This document shows, piece by piece, positions 25,878-34,787 of a stretch of 64,000 nucleotides of DNA. Source of the stretch: Brevundimonas sp. (lineage in GTDB: Bacteria > Pseudomonadota > Alphaproteobacteria > Caulobacterales > Caulobacteraceae); NCBI RefSeq assembly GCF_003248455.1, contig NZ_QFNM01000005.1, positions 1-64,000 of the forward strand. The letters are read 5' to 3'. The stretch's first letter is position 1. The number at the start of each line of letters is the position of its first letter. A program made the translations under genes and the position numbers. The notes under the pieces are model-generated. The model was not told the origin of the DNA, made no database searches, and worked only from the letters and a program-made list of their open reading frames with translations.

Positions 25878-28800
25878 CGGTTTCGTCCGCCCCGGTTCGG
25901 ACGACGGTCGCCGGCCTCGCGGCTTTCGTGGCGCCAGCGGATCGACAGGCTGGTGTCGCCCTGGCCGCCGAACTGGGAGGCGACGGCGATATTGCGCCGG
26001 GGCTGCCACTCGACCTTGACCGCCGCGCCGTTCTGGCCGCCGCCGATGACCTCCAGATAGACGTCGTCGGTGATGTAGCGTCCGCCCGCCACCGTGACCG
26101 CCGACGCTTCGCCGCCGAACGACAGCCGATCCAGGCCCGCAAGTTCGCGGAGGTTGCCGATCACGTCGAAGCCGCCGCCGCCGGCCAAGGCCGCGACCCC
26201 CGCCGCCAGCTGCGCCGCCTCGAACGCCGACAGTTGCGACGCCGACCGCCCGAACAGCACCTGCGACAGGATTTCGTCCTGCGGCAGGGCGGGCGTGGAG
26301 GTCAGGGCGATCTTCGGCTCGGCCGCCGTGCCCGTCACGTCGATGGAGGCGGTCAGGGCCGCGTCCTCGCGCGTGGCCGACAGGTTCAGGCGAATCTGCT
26401 TGGGATCGGTCGACAGGGTGACGCGGCCGGTGTCGTCGAACACGAACCGCTTGCCCGCGAACTCGTAGTCGCCGCGCACCACATTGGCTGCGCCGGTCAG
26501 CTGCGGATCGGCGATGGTGCCGCGCACCCTGGCGTTGACGTCCAGGATCACGTTCAGGCCCCGCCCGTTGACCCGCACCTTGCCGCCTGACGACCTCAGG
26601 CTGATGTCCATGCCGATCTGGGGACCGCGCGCCTTCCGCTCGGTTTCGACCGGATCGCCGCCGGGGCGGTTGATCTCGACGACGTCCATCGAGACGATGC
26701 CTGTCGAGCCGGGCAGTTCGGGTTCGATATTGGCCTCGTCGACCACGATCTGGCCGCCGAGCTGAATGTTGCCGTCGGCCCCGCGAACGATGGTGATCGG
26801 CCCCGAGGCCCGCGCCTCGGCGATGTCGTTGTCGATGACCCGGAAACGGTTCAGCGTCAGCTGGGCGTTGGAGCCCGACCCCTGGCGCAGGCCCACCCGG
26901 CCCTGGCCGGACACGGTCCCGCCGCTCGTGTCGTTGGCGGTGAAGGTCTCGATCTGAGCCGCCGTGTCGTCGAACCGGGTCCGCAGCGTCAGATCGCCCA
27001 GCACCAGGCCCACCGCCTTCTCGCGATAGCTGCCCTGGCTCAGGTCGAAGCGGCCGTTCAGGCGCGGCGCGTTCAGGCTGCCGCCGATCGTCGCCTGGCC
27101 CGCCACCTGGCCCGCCAGGCTGCGTTCGCCGCCCAGGAACAGGTCCCAGATCGGCTGGATCTGACCGTTGATCGACACCCGTCCCGACATCTCGCGCGTG
27201 CGGGCGATGGCCAGCCGCAGCGGCGCCGCCGACGCCTCGACCGGCAGAACCACGTCGGCCGAGGCCTGAACCGCGCCCTCGTCCACGGCCGTCGCCTTGA
27301 TCGTCAGCCGGTCGCCGGCCAGGGTCGCGTCAACCCGGCCGTCCACGGCCAGGCCGCGCGGCGCGTCGATGCTGCGCACGTTCTGCAAGGCGATGTTGGC
27401 CGCGCCCGACAGATCGCTTCCGGCGCCGCGCATCGCCACCTGGCCGGTCACGCTGCCGCGCAGGTCCGGCGAGATGGAACCCAGGTCCACCCGTGTCAGA
27501 TCGGCCTGGACCGCGACCGTGCGCGCATCCTGCCTCAGGTCGGCCAGCAGCACCCCGCCGCCGACGCCCAGATCCAGATGCGCCGTGCGATTGGCCCCGT
27601 TCAGAGTGATGGAGGCCGGGCTGCGGGTGGTGAAGGCCACCTCGCGCACCCGCCCGCCGCCGCGCAGCGTCAGGCCGTGGGTCGTATTCTGGCGCGAATA
27701 GACGCCCGTGCCGTTGAATTGCGCCGGCGTCGACCCGCCGACGTCCAGCGCCAGGGTGAAGGGCAGGTTGTTCAGCGTGCCGCGCCCGTCCAGGTCCAGG
27801 GTGCGGATGACCCAGCCCTGGCCCGCCAGCCGCACGTTTCGGCCGTTGATGTCCAGAATGGCGCTGTCCGATCCGCCCCCGTCGGTCAGGCGCACCCGGC
27901 CGTTCGCCTCGCCCGACGCCAGGAAGGCCCCGGCGCGCGCGGTGAAGGTCAGGTCGGCGCTGGAGGGGATGTTGTCCGACAGGGCGACGGCGCCCTTGGC
28001 CGTCACCCCGCCCGCATCCACGTCCAGGTCGCTGAGGCGGATGCGCTGGCCGCCCAGGAAGAAGTTGCCCGAGGCGCGGGCCGGTCCGTAGTTCGATCCG
28101 CTGACCACCGTGATCCGGCCGTCGGAGGCGTCGGCCCCCTTGCGGAAGCTCAGCGTCATGTCGGCGTCGTTCAGCGTCAGGGCGCCGGCCGTCACCCGCT
28201 GGAAGCCGGCGGTCAGGTCGACGCGCGGCTGCGACAGGGTGCCGGTCAGGGCGCCGCGTCCATTCATGTCGCCGCCGATCTCGACCGGCCCGGCCGCGAA
28301 CGGTCCTCGCGCGTTCCAGTTCAGCGCCAGCCGCAGCCGTCCCGCCGTCTCGATCAGCCCCTTGGCGCCCGCGCGGCCGGCCGCGCCGGTCAGTTCGCCG
28401 CGCTCCACCTCGATGCGGCCGCCGTTCAACCGTCCCGCCAGTTGCAGACGCGGCGTCCTGCCCAGGATGCGATCCAGCTCGGCCATGCCGACGCTCAGAT
28501 TGCGGCCCCGCCCGTCGAAGTTCAGGACCCAGGGCGCGCCCGCGCGCGCCGACGACGCCCGGATCGGTCCCCCGAAGGCGCCGCGCGCCTCGCGCCGGAT
28601 ACGCGCGGCGTCCGTCAACTGCGCCTCGCCCCTGAAGCTCATGCCGCCCAGCAGATTGCGCGAGCCCGAGCCGTTCAGCCTCAGTCCCTGGCCCTGCAGG
28701 TCGATCTTCTTCAGCAGGATGGCCCCGTCCCTCATCCGCGCCGCCTGCATCTGCACCCGCGGCGCGGCGCCCAGCAGGCCGCCGATGATGCCTTCGCCGG

Positions 28801-30130
28801 ATCCGCCGTTGGCGCGGATGTCGCCGTTCAGATCCATCTGGCCGTTCATGACCGCGACGTTCAGCGGCCCGGCGATGCGGGTGGCGCGATAGCTGGCGAC
28901 ATTGGCGTTCAGCAGTGTGACCTGTCCGTCCAGCGTCCAGTTCCGCGCGTCGCCCTTGAACAGCCCGCCATAGGCCGCCGGTCCAGCCACGTCCGATCCG
29001 GCCAGCCGGCTCAAGGAAGCGGTCTGGATATCCAGCTTGATTCCGTCCGGCGCGCTGCGATCCGACATTCGGATCAGGCCCCGCGCCTCGGACTGGACGT
29101 TTTCGGAGATCAGCTTCCAGGCCACGCCCTGACTGGCCTTGTCCGGGGTGGGAACCATGGCGAAGCCGAACCGCGCCGTGCGCCCGACCCGCGTCACGAA
29201 GGGCGCCAGCAGGTCCGATCCGCTGAAGTCGGCGAAGCCCGAAACGCGCGAACCCTTTTCGCCGAAATGGCCCTGGACGATCAGAGGAACGAATCGGCCC
29301 GTCTGGACCCGGGCGTCGACCACGTCGGCGTTCACCACCGCGACGGCCGAGAAGGGCTGGTCGGGCGAATAGCCCAGGGCGCCGGCCAGGGGGCCGCCCT
29401 GAGCCTCGTTGGCGCGCAGGTTCAGTCGGGTGTCCTCCAGCTTGCCGCCGAAACTGGCCGCCAGCCGCAGATAGTCGCCGGGCCGGTTCAGGCTGTCGGC
29501 ATTGATGGTGGCGCTCTTGGCGCCGCGGCGGGGCAGGCTCGCGTCGCCCGATAGGCTCCAGCGGCCATATTCTTTGGAGAAGCCCTCCATCAGTTCGATG
29601 TCGGCGGCGAACTTGTCGATCCGCACCGAGATCGGCTGGGGGCGGGAGGGTTCGTTGGTCGGCGGCTCCAGCACAGGGCGGCGCAGCACCCGGATCGTCT
29701 CGGCCTTCAGGTCGTTGGCGTGGAAGCGGCGGCCCAGCAGCGCCCTATACGACCAGTCCAGGCTGAGGTTGTTCGCTTCCAGCCAGACGCCCTGGGCGTC
29801 GGCCAGGGTGATGCGGTCGATGCTGAAGTCGCTCAGCAAGTCGCCCTTCAGCCCATAGACCTTCAGCCGGCCGTAGCGGCTGATCTTCAAGTCCTGGATT
29901 CTCTCCAGCACCATCTGCCGTCCGCCGTCCGAGGCGATGTAGAATCGACCCGCCACGAGGGCCGCCGCGGCCAGCACCAGCAAGCCCGCGACCACCGCCC
30001 CGGCGATCAGGGCGACGCGCTGGGCCAGGCCGCGCCGCCGCGACCGCTTGGCCGGGGTCGCGGATGTCGTCTCTTGCGACGCGACCTGGGGCTTGTGTTC
30101 GGCCTCGCGCTCGGGCGGTGTCTCGGTCAA
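25874..30130 (-). CDS. tamB: TamB-family translocation/assembly protein
   Basis: 1418-residue AsmA-like bridge protein, anchored in the inner membrane and spanning the periplasm to TamA. It is linked to outer-membrane protein insertion and phospholipid transport. A basic N-terminus (KRSRRRG) precedes one transmembrane helix (about residues 38-60). A very long beta-rich periplasmic region follows, and the C-terminal DUF490/TamB domain (last about 350 residues) contains RGDYEFAGKRFVFDDTGRVT and LPQDEILSQVLFGRS. The TTG start overlaps the tamA stop (TTGA), as expected for a coupled tamA-tamB operon. It is longer than E. coli TamB. Confidence 0.95.
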   Translation of the reverse strand: MTETPPEREAEHKPQVASQETTSATPAKRSRRRGLAQRVALIAGAVVAGLLVLAAAALVAGRFYIASDGGRQMVLERIQDLKISRYGRLKVYGLKGDLLSDFSIDRITLADAQGVWLEANNLSLDWSYRALLGRRFHANDLKAETIRVLRRPVLEPPTNEPSRPQPISVRIDKFAADIELMEGFSKEYGRWSLSGDASLPRRGAKSATINADSLNRPGDYLRLAASFGGKLEDTRLNLRANEAQGGPLAGALGYSPDQPFSAVAVVNADVVDARVQTGRFVPLIVQGHFGEKGSRVSGFADFSGSDLLAPFVTRVGRTARFGFAMVPTPDKASQGVAWKLISENVQSEARGLIRMSDRSAPDGIKLDIQTASLSRLAGSDVAGPAAYGGLFKGDARNWTLDGQVTLLNANVASYRATRIAGPLNVAVMNGQMDLNGDIRANGGSGEGIIGGLLGAAPRVQMQAARMRDGAILLKKIDLQGQGLRLNGSGSRNLLGGMSFRGEAQLTDAARIRREARGAFGGPIRASSARAGAPWVLNFDGRGRNLSVGMAELDRILGRTPRLQLAGRLNGGRIEVERGELTGAAGRAGAKGLIETAGRLRLALNWNARGPFAAGPVEIGGDMNGRGALTGTLSQPRVDLTAGFQRVTAGALTLNDADMTLSFRKGADASDGRITVVSGSNYGPARASGNFFLGGQRIRLSDLDVDAGGVTAKGAVALSDNIPSSADLTFTARAGAFLASGEANGRVRLTDGGGSDSAILDINGRNVRLAGQGWVIRTLDLDGRGTLNNLPFTLALDVGGSTPAQFNGTGVYSRQNTTHGLTLRGGGRVREVAFTTRSPASITLNGANRTAHLDLGVGGGVLLADLRQDARTVAVQADLTRVDLGSISPDLRGSVTGQVAMRGAGSDLSGAANIALQNVRSIDAPRGLAVDGRVDATLAGDRLTIKATAVDEGAVQASADVVLPVEASAAPLRLAIARTREMSGRVSINGQIQPIWDLFLGGERSLAGQVAGQATIGGSLNAPRLNGRFDLSQGSYREKAVGLVLGDLTLRTRFDDTAAQIETFTANDTSGGTVSGQGRVGLRQGSGSNAQLTLNRFRVIDNDIAEARASGPITIVRGADGNIQLGGQIVVDEANIEPELPGSTGIVSMDVVEINRPGGDPVETERKARGPQIGMDISLRSSGGKVRVNGRGLNVILDVNARVRGTIADPQLTGAANVVRGDYEFAGKRFVFDDTGRVTLSTDPKQIRLNLSATREDAALTASIDVTGTAAEPKIALTSTPALPQDEILSQVLFGRSASQLSAFEAAQLAAGVAALAGGGGFDVIGNLRELAGLDRLSFGGEASAVTVAGGRYITDDVYLEVIGGGQNGAAVKVEWQPRRNIAVASQFGGQGDTSLSIRWRHESREAGDRRPNRGGRNR

Positions 30131-31920
30131 AACGCCTGCCCGATGCTGATGTAGATCTGGAAGTCGGAATCGCCTTCGCGCTTGTTCAGAGGCAGGGCGA
30201 CGTCGGCGCGGATCGGTCCGAACGGCAGCATGTAGCGCACCCCCACGCCCGCGCCGTAGCGCATGTTGGAAAAGTTCGGCGTCTCCTGGAAGCCGATGGA
30301 CCCGGCGTCCACGAAGGCGACGGCCTGGAAGCTCTGGCCGATCGACTGGCGCGCCTCCAGCGAGGTCTCGAACAACGACAGCCCCCCGCGCGGCGTGCCG
30401 TCGGGCAGTTGGGGGTTCACGCCCTGATAGGAGTATCCCCGCACCGATCCGCCGCCGCCGGAATAGAACAGGCGATCGGACGGCACGTTCAGCTCGCTGC
30501 CGCCGACGATGGAGCCGATCCGAACCCGCCCGGCCAGAATGGTCCGCTCGCCCCCCACCGGCATATAGGCGGTGGCCTGGGTCTCGGTGCGCAGGAACAG
30601 GATGTTGCTCTCGCCCGTCACCGCGGTCGGCTGAACCGCCAGATTCACGCGCCAGCCCTTGGTCGGGTTCAGCGGGTCGTTCGACTGGTCGATGTAGGCG
30701 CTGGTCCGCGCGGTGATGATCGCCAGGTCGCGGTCGAACGTCACCCGCTGCGGCGGAAGGGTGGTGTAGTCGTAGCGCGTCTCGCTGTAGCGCCCCGCGT
30801 CCAGCCCGATCCCATAGTTGAAATAGGAGGTCTTGCCGATCCGCTGCTGCAGGTCGGCGTACAGCACCAGGGCCGTGCGCAGATAGGCGTCGGTGTCCTC
30901 GTTGACCACGGCGGCGCCCAGCTTCAGCGTCCGGCCGGGCTTGCGCCAGTGGGGCAGGGACAGGTCGGCGCCGATCCGGCTGTCGATATCGGCCACGCGC
31001 GCTTCCAGCCTCAACGTGTCGGCGCGGCCGAAGCGGTTGTAGCGGGTCTGGATCAGATCGACGCCCACGCCCTCGGCGGTCGACCAGGTGGCGCCGGCCT
31101 CCAGCACGCGGCGCGGCCGATCCTGCAGGCTGACGATCACGGGTCTCAGGCCTTCGGGCGTGGTCTGGTCCACCGGCGACAGGGACACGCCGACGCCGTC
31201 GTAGACGCCCGTGTCCAGAAGCCGCCGCTCCAGTTCCGCGACCTGATCGGGGTCGTAGCGGTCGCCTTCCCCCCAGGGCGCGAGACCGGCGACCCATCCG
31301 GGATTGGTCCGCCCCCGACCCAGCACCCGCACCCCGTTCAGCCGCACCAGGGCACCCGAATCGATCCGGTATTCCGGCGCGACGGTATAGGCGGCGTGGT
31401 CCACCACCACCCGGCGCGGATCGGCCGTGGCGTCGGCGTAGCCGTCGCGCACCAGGGCCGCGACCAACCGCCCTTCGCCCGCGATCACATCGACGGCGCG
31501 GCCGGGATCGCCGGCCTTCAGCCCGATGGCCTCGCGCCCCTTCCGTTGCGTCTCCGCCTCGGGCGCGGGGTCTGTCCAGGCCACCGTCGGATCGGTCAGC
31601 AGAAAGCGCCGGCCCGGCTGGACCGCGACGATGGCGACGGGGCTGTCGTCCCCTTCGACCAGATCCTCAACCGTGGGCTGGTAATAGCCTTCGGAACGCA
31701 ACAGGGCGGTGGCGGCGGCGACCGCCCCTTCGGCGCGACGGCGCGCCTCGAACCGGCTTTCGGGCGCATCGTCCACCTCGCCCACGGCCCGTTCCAGCGC
31801 GCGGCGCAGTTCGGCGTCCATCTCCCCGCGGATCTGGGCGCGGGGATCGGCGGCGGCCACATGCGCGCAGCCCGAAAAGGCCGCGAGCGCCGCGACCAGC
31901 AGGGAAGGCCTGAACGTCAA
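30127..31920 (-). CDS. tamA: TamA/BamA-family outer membrane assembly protein
   Basis: 597 aa. Signal sequence with a possible lipobox (FSGC, about residue 18), POTRA-like domains (about residues 35-270), then a 16-strand Omp85 barrel with the diagnostic SVRGYSYQG loop motif and a C-terminal Phe. It forms the outer-membrane half of the TAM system with TamB, which is directly downstream and overlapping. A Cys-anchored N-terminus would be unusual for TamA; a plain Sec signal cut after VAAA is the alternative. Confidence 0.93.
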   Translation of the reverse strand: MTFRPSLLVAALAAFSGCAHVAAADPRAQIRGEMDAELRRALERAVGEVDDAPESRFEARRRAEGAVAAATALLRSEGYYQPTVEDLVEGDDSPVAIVAVQPGRRFLLTDPTVAWTDPAPEAETQRKGREAIGLKAGDPGRAVDVIAGEGRLVAALVRDGYADATADPRRVVVDHAAYTVAPEYRIDSGALVRLNGVRVLGRGRTNPGWVAGLAPWGEGDRYDPDQVAELERRLLDTGVYDGVGVSLSPVDQTTPEGLRPVIVSLQDRPRRVLEAGATWSTAEGVGVDLIQTRYNRFGRADTLRLEARVADIDSRIGADLSLPHWRKPGRTLKLGAAVVNEDTDAYLRTALVLYADLQQRIGKTSYFNYGIGLDAGRYSETRYDYTTLPPQRVTFDRDLAIITARTSAYIDQSNDPLNPTKGWRVNLAVQPTAVTGESNILFLRTETQATAYMPVGGERTILAGRVRIGSIVGGSELNVPSDRLFYSGGGGSVRGYSYQGVNPQLPDGTPRGGLSLFETSLEARQSIGQSFQAVAFVDAGSIGFQETPNFSNMRYGAGVGVRYMLPFGPIRADVALPLNKREGDSDFQIYISIGQAF

Positions 31921-31962
31921 ACTCGATCTTTCGTCAAAGCACGGCGCCTGGAGACCCGGTTC

Positions 31963-32229
31963 TCAATAGAACAGGGTCTCGCTTTCGGGTTGGACGGACT
32001 GCTCCGACGAGCGTTCTTCGGGCGGCAGGGTGTCGGTCGGCGGCGTGGGGGCGGGGTCACGCACTTCGGGCGCGGGGGCGGGGGGCTGCTCCTCGACCGG
32101 CGGCGGCGCTTCCTGCTGGATCTGGACGGGCTCGCGACCCCCGTCCGACCGCGACGGGCGGTCGTCGCACGCAGAGAGCGCGAGCGCGAGCAGGGCGGCG
32201 GCGGCCAGTAGGGTGTTGGAAGGTCTCAT
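31963..32229 (-). CDS. Small Pro-rich lipoprotein
   Basis: 88 aa: signal peptide with lipobox LSAC (Cys21), then an acidic, Pro/Glu-rich, presumably disordered tail. No family recognised. It lies 42 bases upstream of tamA on the same strand and may be co-transcribed, suggesting an envelope role. Base composition matches the neighbours. Confidence 0.7.
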   Translation of the reverse strand: MRPSNTLLAAAALLALALSACDDRPSRSDGGREPVQIQQEAPPPVEEQPPAPAPEVRDPAPTPPTDTLPPEERSSEQSVQPESETLFY

Positions 32230-32302
32230 TGAATTCCCCGGGTCCTCGCCCTTGCAACGCTTTTCGCGCGCTCATGTTCCTTAGCGCCGAAAACCGCGCG
32301 GG

Positions 32303-33397
32303 TCATCCGGCCCGGCCCGACCGCGCGGCCGACCAGCGGGCGACAGCCTCGTGCAGGGGCAGGGCGGAACTATGACGCGGCGCATTCGAGGCCGCGCCAA
32401 AGCGAGGCGCGGGCCCGGGCAGACCCTGGTCGAAGACGCCCCTGGCGCGGTTGTGCGGATGATCGGGCGCTTCGGCCAGGCTGAGGACCGGCGTGACGCA
32501 GGCCTCGGTCCCCGCGAAGCGTGCGGCCCAGTCGTCGCGGTCGCGCCGGGCGAACAGATCGGCGAACCGGGCGTGCAGCGCCGGCCATCCGCCCATGTCG
32601 TACTGCGGCGCCGTCTCGGGCCGTATCTCCAGCCCGGCCAGCAGGGCGGCGTAGAATCGCGGCTCCAGCGCCGCCACGGCGACGAAACCGCCGTCGCGGC
32701 AGGTGTAGCAGCGGTAGAAGGGCGCTCCCCCGTCCAGCAGGTTGGCGCCGCGTCGATCGCTCCACATCCCCTGGCCCCGCAGCGCCTGGAACAGGCCGGC
32801 CAGCAGGGCCGCGCCGTCGGTCATGGCCGCATCCACCACCCGACCCCGCCCGGTGGTCCTGGCCTCGATCAGGGCGGCCAGGACGCCCGTCACCAGCATC
32901 ATCGCTCCGCCGCCATAGTCGCCGACCAGGTTCAGCGGCGGGGCCGGCGGACGGTCCGCCTCGCCCATGGCGTGCAGCACGCCGGTCAGGCCGATGTAGT
33001 TCAGGTCGTGACCGACCGACTGCGCCAGCGGCCCCGTCTGGCCCCATCCAGTCACCCGCCCGAACACCAGGGCGGGGTTAAAGGCCTGCAAGACCTCCGG
33101 GCCCAGGCCCAGCCGTTCCATCACGCCGGGCCGAAACCCTTCGATGACCGCATCGGCGCCTTCGACCAGCGTCAGGATCGCCGCCTTGTCCGCCCGACTC
33201 TTCAGATCGACCGGCACGATATCGCGTCCGCGATGCAGCACCGCCCCGCCCACCTGGTCGAACACGGCGGGCGCGGCCGATTCGCTGCGGGTCAGTCGCA
33301 GCACCTCCGCCCCCAGGTCGGCCAGCATCATGGCGGCGAACGTCACCGGCCCCAGCCCGTCGAACTCGATGATGCGGAGACCTTGAAGCGGTTGCAT
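32303..33397 (-). CDS. CoA-transferase family III, alpha-methylacyl-CoA racemase-like
   Basis: 364 aa of the CaiB/BaiF fold. The residues used by alpha-methylacyl-CoA racemase are present with the right spacing: His130 (SVGHDLNYIGLTG) and Asp160 (NLVGDYGGGAMML), matching His126 and Asp156 of the mycobacterial enzyme. Racemisation of 2-methyl-branched acyl-CoAs (for example from steroid side chains or branched fatty acids) is therefore more likely than CoA transfer. It is single, next to tRNA-Lys, and just outside the catabolic island. Confidence 0.88.
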   Translation of the reverse strand: MQPLQGLRIIEFDGLGPVTFAAMMLADLGAEVLRLTRSESAAPAVFDQVGGAVLHRGRDIVPVDLKSRADKAAILTLVEGADAVIEGFRPGVMERLGLGPEVLQAFNPALVFGRVTGWGQTGPLAQSVGHDLNYIGLTGVLHAMGEADRPPAPPLNLVGDYGGGAMMLVTGVLAALIEARTTGRGRVVDAAMTDGAALLAGLFQALRGQGMWSDRRGANLLDGGAPFYRCYTCRDGGFVAVAALEPRFYAALLAGLEIRPETAPQYDMGGWPALHARFADLFARRDRDDWAARFAGTEACVTPVLSLAEAPDHPHNRARGVFDQGLPGPAPRFGAASNAPRHSSALPLHEAVARWSAARSGRAG

Positions 33398-33492
33398 CCG
33401 ACATTGGTAGCAGACCCGGTCTTGACCGGAAGGCCGGATTGCAACAGAAGGCGCCCTTCGACCGTTCGGGCGCCGCCCGGACGTCGCGCGGT

Positions 33493-33569
33493 GCGTCCTT
33501 AGCTCAGTTGGTTAGAGCATCTGACTTTTAATCAGAGGGTCCTCGGTTCGAGCCCGAGAGGACGTACCA
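33493..33569 (+). tRNA. tRNA-Lys (anticodon TTT)
   Basis: Complete cloverleaf: acceptor GCGTCCT/AGGACGT (first pair G-T), D arm with AGCTCAGTTGGTTAGAGC, anticodon stem TCTGA/TCAGA with loop CTTTTAA, T arm CTCGG-TTCGAGC-CCGAG, discriminator A and encoded CCA. T-rich sequence follows. The acquired region begins about 70 bases downstream. Confidence 0.97.
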
Positions 33570-33641
33570 TTTTCTTTTTGGATGTCGGGTTTCACCGAGA
33601 GTGATTCGAATTTCACTCGAGTGATTCAATCGCCGCGTTAG

Positions 33642-33816
33642 GCTCAGGCCCCATGGATGTGAAGCGCTCGATCTGATTCAGGCTCCCAAGGAATCTGGAT
33701 TATGACTGACCTGTATTGGGCTGACCGACGAGCAGATGGCTCGACTGGAGCCCTATCTCCCTAAGAGCCACGGCAAGCCCAGGTTGGATGATCGTCGAGT
33801 GCTGAGCGGGATCATC
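33642..33816 (+). mobile_element. IS5-family (IS427-type) 5' fragment
   Basis: Left 175 bases of an element closely related to the complete copy at 48879-49704: terminal repeat GCTCAGGCCCCAT next to TTAG, the same untranslated leader, and the first roughly 38 codons of the transposase (DLYW...EQMARLEPY type). An extra G near codon 6 shifts the frame. Similarity stops abruptly at the codons for SGII, after which DNA of the DUF2493-like pseudogene begins. It is a remnant, not mobile. Confidence 0.85.
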
Positions 33817-34559
33817 GAAATTCGCCCGCGGGAGGAACAGTTTCACCCCCTTCTGCTGGCCCCATCCGATCGCCAGCTTCTCGGAGTCCTTTGCCCTGGT
33901 CGTCGCCAGCGCATGTGCGGCCACTGCCCCTTCGCCCAGTTCAGGGCGTCGAAAATCCGGCCCCCATCCTCGGCGAGGTCGGCAGCCGGCCCCGGAAGGC
34001 GACCACCTGGCCGCCGGGAGCGGCCTCACGTGCCGCCGGTATTTGATCGCCCGGATCGCTTGTTTCGCTTCCAGCTGGGCGGCGTGAGATACGTGCCGCG
34101 CCGCGATCCGCGCCAGGGGTCCAGACCTCGCCGGTCGCGATCGTCCAGGTCTCGGACGCAGCATCCCTGATCAGTTCACAGGCCCGGGGCGCGGCGTCGC
34201 CCGCGCGGGCCTGAACGGTCGCCGCCTGAAGCTCGATGTCGGCCGCCTTCCGATCCGTCGAAGTCGCGGTCGAGGGCGCGCATCGCGTCCCGGGTCGGGT
34301 CCGCATCCCATTCGATGCGTCCGGCCGCCGAATGGAAGGCGCCGATCAGGGCCTCTCCGATGATTGTCTGATAATCCTCCAGGGCCGTGTCGGAGATCAC
34401 GTCCATCAGTTCGGTCATGAGCGCGCGCACGAGCTGGACCAGCGCATCCTCGCTCCGGTGCGGACGGGAATCGCCCAGGGACGCGGTCAGGTCGTCGAAG
34501 GCGGAGTCGGACTTCAGACGCTCCGCCAACTTGCTGACGGCCACGCGTGAAACCCACAT
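33817..34559 (-). pseudogene. Decayed DUF2493-type protein gene
   Basis: Reading from 34559 leftward, the first 110 codons (MWVSRVAVSKLAERLKSD..., then DTALEDYQTIIGEALIGAFH and RDFDGSE) resemble the N-terminal region of DUF2493 (SLOG-fold) proteins carried on plasmids and integrative elements. The homology then continues in other frames: ELIRDAASETWTIATGEVW near 34150, LEAKQAIRAIKYRRHVRPLP near 34060, and KLAIGWGQQKGVKLFLP near 33850. At least two frameshifts are needed. The 3' end is cut by the IS5 fragment. Family assignment is from memory of its pattern. Confidence 0.6.
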
Positions 34560-34705
34560 AGGCAGGACATCATGTCGGAAATCATGCTTATTTCAGCCCA
34601 TCGCACTGGGACCGCGATCTTGGAAATGATCTGAAACGTCCAGGCCAATTGGGCGAGCGTCCGGTCTGGCAGCCGGTCGCATTCACTGAGCGGCGTTTCC
34701 GACAA

Positions 34706-34736
34706 TAAAAAGCCGCCCGGCGGAAACCGGGCGGCA
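34706..34736 (-). terminator. Intrinsic terminator of the TonB receptor gene
   Basis: On the minus strand, a 9-bp GC stem (GCCGCCCGG with its complement, 34713-34736) with a 6-base loop is followed directly by TTTTTAT. It lies about 50 bases after the receptor stop codon. Confidence 0.9.
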
Positions 34737-34787
34737 GTTGCGCTGAGCGGGGAGTAAGGGGGCTCGGCGAACGGATTGATCGGACGA

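Noticed and set aside
30127..31920. BamA rather than TamA
   Set aside because: The overlapping tamB downstream and the three-POTRA-sized N-terminal region point to TamA.
33493..33569. att site made by the 3' end of tRNA-Lys
   Set aside because: No second copy of the tRNA 3' end could be found near the right edge of the island (48.3-49.9 kb), and no integrase is present.
33736..34170. Plus-strand protein of about 144 codons near the IS5 fragment
   Set aside because: It joins IS sequence to the antisense of the DUF2493-type pseudogene, so it is a chimera and not a gene.
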